A DNA stretch of 64,000 bases from Nymphaea colorata. Lineage: Eukaryota; Streptophyta; Magnoliopsida; Nymphaeales; Nymphaeaceae. The notes below the pieces were generated by a model, which was not told the DNA's origin, did not search any database, and saw only the letters and a program-made list of their open reading frames with translations. Of this stretch, positions 55,101 through 64,000 are shown in pieces (the first letter of the stretch is position 1; the number at the start of each line of letters is the position of its first letter). The stretch covers positions 124,001-188,000 of the forward strand of contig NW_022204755.1 of the NCBI RefSeq assembly GCF_008831285.2. The letters run 5' to 3'. The translations under genes and the position numbers were made by a program.

Positions 55101-58100
55101 ATAGTTAAAAATGTAATCTATGCATTAGTTTCATCCTTAGTACTTAATCGAAAGAATTCAACTTGTCGTTACATTTATAGTAAGCGATATAAGGGATTGA
55201 AATCAGTTGTTCGTATAAACACGAGTGGGATTTAAGCGATTCATTTGATCACACATATTTAATTGAATATTTTTAACTTTTTAATACATCCATTTTGAAT
55301 TATTTATTTGATCAAAATCACAAGTTTTTATGAGAATGAATAAGATTCAAGTCGTTAATTTGCTCCCCTATATTTAATCTAATGTGTTTCACTTGTTATT
55401 ACATGTGTAACGAGCGATTTAAATGATTGAAATCACAAGTTCATATTGATACAAGTGGGATCTATGCTTTTCTTTGACCCCTTTTACTTAATTCAATGAG
55501 TTCTCGTATTCAAACGAACAAAAAGTTCTACTTATTGGACTAACTACAAGCATCAAACTAATGTATACATCATATTTGTGTCCATATGAATTGTGATTTC
55601 AATCATTTAAATCATTCCTTGTATATATAATAACAAGTGAAACACATTAGATTAACTATAAAAGAGCAAATGAAACACTTGAATTTCGTTCATTTTCATA
55701 CAAACTTGTGATTTAAATCCACTAAATCATTCAACGTGGATGTATCAACAAGTTAATCACATTCATTGAAGTATGCGTGCTCAGACGAATCGCTTAAATC
55801 CCACTCGCATTGATACAAACTTGTGATTTCAATTCATTAAATCCTTACTATTGATGTAACTACAAGTTCAACACATTGGATTGACTACAAGAGATCAAAC
55901 TAATCCGTAGATCCCATTTGCATCCATTTGGACTTGTGATTTCAATCAACAAAATCAATCATTGTACATGTAATAACAAGTGAAGCATTAGGCTAATGAT
56001 AAGCGATCAAACGAATGACTTGAATCTCATTTTTTCATACAAACTTTTAGTTTGAACGATTTAAATCATTCGTTATGGAAGTAATAACAAGCGAAACACG
56101 ATATATTAACTGAAATACAGCAAATAAATAACTTCAATGTCTTTTATGTACATACGAGCTTGTGATTTCATTCCACTAAATCATTCAACATGCATGTTTA
56201 AGCACATTCACGCATTAGTTTGTGATTCAAGTGATTCAATTGATCCTTTATAGTTAACCTAATGTGTCTCACTGTTTATTACTTCTATAAAGAATGATTT
56301 AAATGATTGAAATCAGCAGTTCATATAGTTAAAAATGGAATCTCTGCATTAGTTTCATCCCTAGTACTTAATCGAAAGAATTCAACTTGTCGTTACATCT
56401 ATAGTACACGATATAAGCGATGAAATCAGTTGTTCGTATAAACACGTGTGGGATTTAAGAGATTCATTTGATTACATATATTTAATTGAATGTTTTTAAC
56501 TTGTTGGTACATCCATTTTGAATAATTTATTTGATCGAAATCATAAGCTTGTATGAGAATGAATAAGATTCAAGTGGTTAATTTGCTCACTTATATTTAA
56601 TCTAATGTGTTTCACTCATATTATTACATGTGTAACGAACGATTTAAATGATTGAAATCACAAGTTCATATGGATACAAGTGGGATCTATGCTTTTGTTT
56701 GACCCCTTTTACTTAATTCAATGAAACAAAAAGTTCTACTTATTGGACTAACTACAAGCATCAAACTAATGTATACATCAGATTTGTGTCCATATGAATT
56801 GGTGATTTCAATCATTTAAATCATTACTTATTCATGTAATAACAAGTGAAACACATTAGATTAACTATAAAAGAGCAAATGAACAACTTGAATTTTGTTC
56901 ATTTTCTTACAAACTTGTTATTTAAATCCACTAATCATTCAACGTGGATGTAGCACCAAGCTTATCACATTCAATGAAATATGCGTGCTCAGATGAATCG
57001 TTTAAATCCCACTCGTATTGATACAAACTTGTGATTTCAATTCATTAGATCCTTACTATTGATGTAACTACAAGTTCAACTCATTGATTGACTACAAGAG
57101 ATTAAACTAATGCGTAGATCCCATTTGCATCCATTTGAACTTGTGAATTCAATCAACAAAATCAATCATTCTACATGTAATAACAAGTGAGACGCATTAG
57201 GCTAATGATAAGTGATCAAACGAATGACGTGAATCACATTTTTTCATACAACTTTTAGTTTGAACCATTTAAATCATTCGTTATAGTTGTAAAAACAAGC
57301 GAAACACATTATATTAACTGAAATACAACAAGTAAATAACTTAAATGTCTTTTATGTACATACAAGCTTATGATTTCATTCCACTAAATCATTCAACATG
57401 CATGTTTTAGCACATTCACGCATTAGTTTGTGATTCAAGTCATTCAATTGATCCCTTATAGTTAACCTAATGTGTTTCACTTTTTATTACTTCTATAAAG
57501 AACGATTTAAATGATTGAAATCACCAGTTCATATAGTTAAAAATGTAATCTATGCATTAGTTTCATCCTTAGTACTTAATCGAAAGAATTCAACTTGTCG
57601 TTACATTTATAGTACGCGATATAAGGGATTGAAATCAGTTGTTCGTATAAATACGAGTGGGATTTAAGCGATTCATTTGATCACACATATTTATTGAATG
57701 TTTTTAACTTTTTAATACATCCATTTTGAATTATTTATTTGATCAAAATCACAAGTTTGTATGAGAATGAATAAGATTCAAGTCATTAATTTGCTCCCCT
57801 ATATTTAATCTAATGTGTTTCACTTGTTATTACTTGTGTAACGAATGATTAAATGATTGAAATCACAAGTTCATATTGATACAAGTGGGATCTATGCTTT
57901 TCTTTGACCCCTTTTACTTAATTCATGAGTTCCCGTATTCAAACGAACAAAAAGTTCCACTTATTGGACTAACTACAAGCATCAAACTATTGTATACATC
58001 AGATTTGTGTTCATATGAATTGGTGATTTCAATCATTTAAATCATTCCTTGTATATATAAGAACAAGTGAAACACATTTGATTAACTATAAAAGAGGAAA

Positions 58101-61100
58101 TGAAACACTTGAATTTTGTTCATTTTCATACAAACTTGTGATTTAAATCCACTAAATCATTCAACGTGGATGTATCAACAAGTTAATCACATTCATTGTA
58201 GTATGCGTGCTCAGACGAATCGCTTAAATCCCACTCGCATTGATACAAACTTGTGATTTCAATTCATTAAATCCTTACTATTGATGTAACTACAAGTTCA
58301 ACACATTGGATTGACTACAAGAGATCAAATAATCCGTAGATCCCATTTGCATCCATTTGAACTTGTGATTTCAATCAACAAAATCAATCATTGTACATGT
58401 AACAACAAGTGAATCATTCGGCCAATGATAAGCGATCAAACGAATGGCTTGAATCTCTTTTTTTATACAAACTTTTAGTTTGAACCATTTAAATCATTCG
58501 TTATATATCTAAAAACAAGCGAAACACATTATATTAACAGAAATACAACAAGTAAATAATTTCAATGTCTTTTATTTACGTACGAGCTTATGATTTCTTT
58601 CCACTAAATCAATCAACATGCATGTTTAAGCACATTCACACATTAGTTTGCGATTCATGTCATTCAATATTCATTACTTCTATAAAGAACGATTTAAATG
58701 ATTGAAATCACCAGTTCATATAGTTAAAAATGAAATATATGCATTAGTTTCATCCCTAGTACTTAATCGAAAGAATTCAACTTGTCGTTACATCTATAGT
58801 ACGCGATATAAGAGATTGAAATCAGTTGTTCGTATAAACATGAGTGGGATTTAATTGATTCATTTGATCACACATATTTAATTGAATGTTTTTAACTTGT
58901 TAGTACATTCATTTTGAATTATTTATTTGATCGAAATCACAAGTTTGTATGAGAATGAATAAGATTCAAGTCGTTAATTTGCTCCCCTATATTTAATCTA
59001 ATGTGTTTCACTTATTATTACATGTGTAATGAACAATTTAAATGATTGAAATCACAAGTTCATATGGATACAAGTGGGATCTATGCTTTTGTTTGACCCC
59101 TTTTACTTAATTCAATGAAACAAAAAGTTATACTTATTGGACTAACTACAAGCATCAAACTATGTATACATCAGATTTGTGTCCATATGAATTGGTGATT
59201 TCAATCATTTAAATCATTACTTATTCATGTAATAACAAGTTAAACACATTAGATTAACTATAAAAGAGCAAATGAACCACTTGAATTTCGTTCATTTTCA
59301 TGCAAACTTGTGATTTAAATCTACTAAATCATTCAACGTGGATGTAGCAACAAGCTTATCACACTCAATGAAATATGCGTGCTCAGATGAATCGTTTAAA
59401 TCTCACTCGTATTGATACAAACTTGTGATTTCAATTCATTAGATCCTTAGTATTGATGTAACTACAAGTTCAATTCATTGGATTGACTACAAGTGATCAA
59501 ACTAATGCGTAGATCCCATTTGCATCCATTTATACTTGTGATTTCAATCAACAAAGTCAATCATTCTACATGTAATAACTAGTGAAACGCATTATGCTAA
59601 TGATAAGCGATAAAACGAATGACGTGAATCTCATTCTTTCATAAAAACTTTTAGTTGGAACCATTTAGATCATTCGTTATAGATGTAAAAATAAGCGAAA
59701 CACGTTACACATATTGATTACACATATTAATTGAATGTTTTTAACTTGTTGGTACATCCATTTTGAATGATTTATTTGATCGAAATCACAAGCTTGTATG
59801 AGAATGAAGAAGATTCAAGTGGTTAATTTGCTCCCTTATATTTAATCTAATGTGTTTCACTCGTATTATTACATGTGTAATGAACGATTTAAATGATTGA
59901 AATCACAAGTTCATATGGATACAAGTGGGATCTATGCTTTTGTTTGACCCCTTTTACTTAATTCGATGAAACAAAAAGTTCTACTTATTGGACTAACTAC
60001 AACATCAAACTAATGTATACATCAGATTTGTGTCCATATGAATTGGTGATTTCAATTATTTAAATCATTACTTATACATGTAATAACAAGTGAAACACAT
60101 TAGATTAACTATAAAAGAGCAAATGAACCACTTGAATTTCGTTCATTTTCATTCAAACTTGTGGTTTAAATCCACTAAATCATTCAACGTGCATATAGCA
60201 ACAAGTTTATCACATTCAATGAAATATGCGTGCTCAGATGAATCACTTAAATCCCACTCGTATTGTTACAAACTTGTGATTTCAATTCATTAGATCCTTA
60301 CTATTAATGTAACTACAAGTTCAACTCATTTGATGGACTACAAGAGATCAAACTAATGCATAGATCCCATTTGCATCCATTTAAACGTGCGATTTCAATC
60401 AACAAAATCAATCATTCTACATGTAATAACAAGTGAAACGCATTAGGCTAATGACAAGCGATCAAACGAATGACGTGAATCTCATTTTTTCATACAAACT
60501 TTTAATTTAAACCATTTAAATTATTCGTTATAAATGTAAAAACAAGCGAAACACATTATATTAATTGAAATACAGTAAGTAAATAACTTAAATGTCTTTT
60601 ATGTACATACAAGCTTGTGATTTCATTCCACTAAATCATTCAACATGCACGTTTAAGCACATTCACGCATTAGTTTGTGATTCAAGTGATTCAATTGATC
60701 CCTTATAGTTAACCTAATGTGTTTCACTGTTTATTACTTCTATAAAGAACAATTTAAATGATTGAAATCACTAGTTATATAGTTAAAAATGGAATATATG
60801 AATTAGTTTCATCTCAAGTACTTAATCGAAAGAATTCAACTTTTCGTTACATCCATAGTACGTGATATAAAGATTGAAATCACACGTATTTAATTGAATG
60901 TTTTTCACTTGTTAATACATCCATTTTGAATGATTTATTTGATCGAAATCACATGTTTGTATGAGAATGAATAAGATTCAAGTCGTTAATTTGCTCCCCT
61001 ATATTTAATCTAGTGTGTTTCACTTGTTGTATACATCGGATTTGTGTCCATATGAATTGATGATTTCAATCATTTAAATCATTATTTATACATATAATAA

Positions 61101-64000
61101 TAAGTGAAACACATTAGATTAACTATAAAAGAGCAAATGAACCACTTGAATTTTGTTCATTTTCATCCAAACTTGTGATTTAAATCAAGTAAATCATTGA
61201 ACGTGGAAGTAGCAACAAGTTAATCACATTCAATAAAATATGCGTGCTCAGAAGAATCGTTTAAATCCCACTTGCATTGATACAAACTTGTGATTTCAAT
61301 TCATTAGATTCTTACTACTGATGTAACTACAAGTTCAACTCATTGGATTGACTACAAGAGATCAAAGTAATGCGTAAATCCCATTTGCATCCATTTGAGC
61401 TTGTGATTTCAATCAACAAAATCAATCATTGTACATGTAATAACAAGTGAAACGCATTAGGCTAATGATAAGCAATCAAACGAATGACATGAATCTCATT
61501 GTTTCATACAAACTTTTAGTTTGAACCATTTAAATCATTCGTCATAGAGGTAAAAACAAGCGAAACACATTATATTAACTAAAATACAACAAGTAAATAA
61601 CTTAAATGTCTTTTATGTACATACAAGCTTGTGATTTCATTCCACTAAATCATTCAACATGCATGTTTAAGCACATTCACGCATTAGTTTGTGATTCAAG
61701 TGATTCATTGATCCTTATAGTTAACTAATGTGTTTCACTTTTTTACTTCTATAAAGAACGATTTAAATGATTGAAATCACCAGTTCATATAGTTAAAAAT
61801 GTAATCTATGCATTAGTTTCATCCCTAGTACTTAATCGAAAGAATTCAACTTGTCGTTACATTTATAGTACGCGATATAAGGATTGAAGTCAGTTGTTCG
61901 TGTAAACTTGAGTGGGATTTAAGCGATTCATTTGATCACACATATTTAATTGAATGTTTTTAACTTTTTAATACATCCATTTTGAATTATTTATTTGATC
62001 AAAATCACAAGTTTGTATGAGAATGAATAAGATTCAAGTCGTTAATTTGCTCCCCTATATTTAATCTAATGTGTTTCATTGTTATTACATGTGTAACGAA
62101 CGATTTAAATGATTGAAATCACAAGTTCATATTAATACAAGTGGGATCTATGCTTTTCTTTGACCCCTTTTACTTAATTCAATGAGTTCTCGTATTCAAA
62201 CGAACAAAAAGTTCCACTTATTGGAGTAACTACAAGCATCAAACTAATGTATACATCAGATTTGTGTCCATATGAATTGGTGATTTCAATCTTTTAAATC
62301 AATCCTTATACATATAACAACAAGTGAAACACATTAGATTAACTATAAAAGAGCAAATGAAACACTTGAATTTCGTTCATTTTCATACAAACTTGTGATT
62401 TAAATCCACTAAATCATTCAACGTGGATGTATCAACAAGTTAATCACATTCATTGAAGTATGCGTGCTCAGACGAATCGCTTAAATCCCACTCGCATTGA
62501 TACAAACTTGTGATTTCAATTCATTAAATCCTTACTATTGATGTAACTACAAGTTCAACACATTGGATTGACTACAAGAGATCAAACAAATCCGTAGATC
62601 CCATTTGCATCAATTTGAACTTGTGATTTCAATCAACAAAATCAATCATTGTACATGTAATAACAAGTAAAGCATTAGGCTAATGATAAGCGATCAAACG
62701 AATGACTTGAATCTCATTTTTTTATACAAACTTTTAGTTTGAACCATTTAAATCATTCGTTATATATGTAAAAACAAGCAAACACATTATATTAACAGAA
62801 ATACAACAAGTAAATTATTTCATTGAATGTTATGTACATACGAGCTTATGATTTCATTCCACTAAATCATTCAACATGCATGTTTGAGTACATTCACGCA
62901 TTAGTTTGCGATTCAAGTCATTCAATTGATCCCTTATAATTAACCTAATGTGTCTCAGTATTCATTACTTCTATAAAGAACGATTTAAATGATTGAAATC
63001 ACAGTTCATATAGTTAAAAATGAAATATATGCATTAGTTTCATCCCTAGTACTTAATCGAAAGAATTCAACTTGTCGTTACGTCTATAGTACGCGATATA
63101 AGAGATTGAAATCAGTTGTTCGTATAAACACAGTGGGATTTAATCGATTCATTTGATCACACATATTTAATTGAATGTTTTTAACTTGTTAGTACATCCA
63201 TTTTGAATGATTTATTTGATCGAAATCACAAGTTTGCTCCTCTATATTTAATCTAATGTGTTTCACTTATTATTACATGTGTAATGAACAATTTAAATGA
63301 TTGAAATCACAAGTTCATATGATACAGTGGGATCTATGCTTTTGTTTGACCCCTTTTACTTAATTCAATGAAACAAAAAGTTATACTTATTGGGCTAACT
63401 ACAAGCATCAAACTAATGTATACATCAGATTTGTGTCGATATGAATTGGTGATTTCAATCATTTAAATCATTACTTATACATGTAATAACAAGTTAAACA
63501 CATTAGATTAACTATAAAAGAGCGAATGAACCACTTGAATTTCATTCATTTTCATGCAAACTTGTGATTTAAATCTACTAAATCATTCAACATGGATGTA
63601 GCAACAAGGTTATCACATTCAATGAAATATGTATAATCAGATGAATCATTTAAATCCCACTCGTATTGATACAAACTTCTGATTTCAATTCATTAGATCC
63701 TTAGTATTGATGTAACTACAAGTTCAATTCATTGGATTGACTACAAGTGATCAAACTAATGCATAGATCCCATTTGCATCCATTTATACTTGTGATTTCA
63801 ATCAACAAAGTCAATCATTCCACATGTAATAACAAGTGAAACGCATTAGGCTAATGATAAGCGATCAAACGAATGACGTGAATCTCATGCTTTCATAAAA
63901 TGTCATTAACTAATAAACGAATGACGTGAATCTCATTAGTTGGAACCATTTAGATAATTCGTTATAGATGTAAAAATAAGCGAAACACGTTACATTAACT
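49134..64000. repeat. Satellite array, ~1.21-kb higher-order unit of ~114-bp monomers in two orientations
   Basis: At least twelve units are marked by the word gtgctcaga/gtgctca at 49482, 50691, 52124, 53348, 54553, 55777, 56985, 58207, 59379, 60230, 61244 and 62463, with a mutated one near 63633. Typical spacing is 1205-1224 bp. Inside a unit, cores of the form gtaataacaagtgaaac recur about every 114 bp (49333, 49447, 49561, 49675, 49788, 49903). Then reverse-complement cores (gtttcacttgttattac type) recur every ~115 bp (about 49975, 50091, 50205, 50321) before the next unit starts. The array is AT-rich with almost no open frames; the 60090-60293 frame is chance. It reaches the window edge, so the full length is unknown. 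No retroelement interrupts it. Tandem organisation and size suit a centromeric, pericentromeric or knob satellite, but nothing here proves which. Confidence 0.95.
51381..51820. repeat. Local two-monomer duplication inside the satellite
   Basis: After ggatctatgcttt near 51608 the sequence jumps back to taattgaatgtttttaac, repeating two minus-oriented monomers (about 51390-51608 and 51609-51820). This explains the one long unit spacing of 1433 bp. Confidence 0.8.

Noticed and set aside
49134-64000. CRISPR-like array reading of the regular repeats
   Set aside because: There are no short identical repeats separated by unique spacers. The whole unit is repetitive, and the context is a plant nuclear genome.

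Overview
The window is nuclear DNA of a flowering plant. It carries Ty1-copia and Ty3-gypsy (chromovirus) retrotransposon domains, a hAT transposase remnant, a PIF/Harbinger-like element, a nuclear copy of plastid rRNA DNA, and exons of plant-specific families: a RUNKEL-type kinase, a BBR/BPC-like basic cysteine domain, and a DUF3700 protein with an MLAVxE-type start. The species cannot be told. I see no complete intact protein-coding gene. Almost everything is repeat, transposon, pseudogene or gene fragment.

Layout. 1-6.35 kb is AT-rich intergenic DNA built from a diverged large duplication; one pair of copies differs mostly by homopolymer length. 6.35-10.2 kb is a 5'-truncated copia element on the minus strand. 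10.2-18 kb is low-complexity and AT-rich, with one doubtful set of exon-like blocks on the minus strand (14.35-16.27 kb) and a 237-bp tandem duplication. 18-24.4 kb is a nest of decayed elements: two copies of one LTR-like family, each followed by an initiator-tRNA-Met-type primer binding site, with a hAT pseudogene and another retroelement remnant between them. 24.8-26.1 kb is a (TA)n-rich tract holding a short inverted-terminus element. 27.6-32 kb has phase-compatible exons of a possible gene ending in a BPC-like exon, with a 2.5-kb transposon remnant in the intron before it. 33-34 kb is a RUNKEL kinase pseudogene on the minus strand.

34,416-46,559 is one Ty3-gypsy chromovirus with LTRs of about 3 kb, TG/CA ends, PBS, gag-protease-RT-RNaseH-integrase-chromodomain and a polypurine tract. 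It is broken by frameshifts. Its 5' LTR alone carries a 0.58-kb plastid DNA insertion (3' end of 23S rRNA, spacer, 4.5S rRNA). 46,767-47,767 is a Harbinger-like element flanked by TAA that has captured the 5' coding part of a PrmC/HemK methyltransferase gene. 48,300-48,474 is the first exon of a DUF3700 gene. It is followed about 0.65 kb later by a satellite array that fills the rest of the window (about 49,134-64,000).

The satellite is the most striking object. Its ~1.21-kb unit is built from ~114-bp monomers, six in one orientation followed by four in the opposite orientation, and successive units alternate between two variants to give a ~2.43-kb super-period. All calls come from reading the sequence by eye; no alignment or database search was run.
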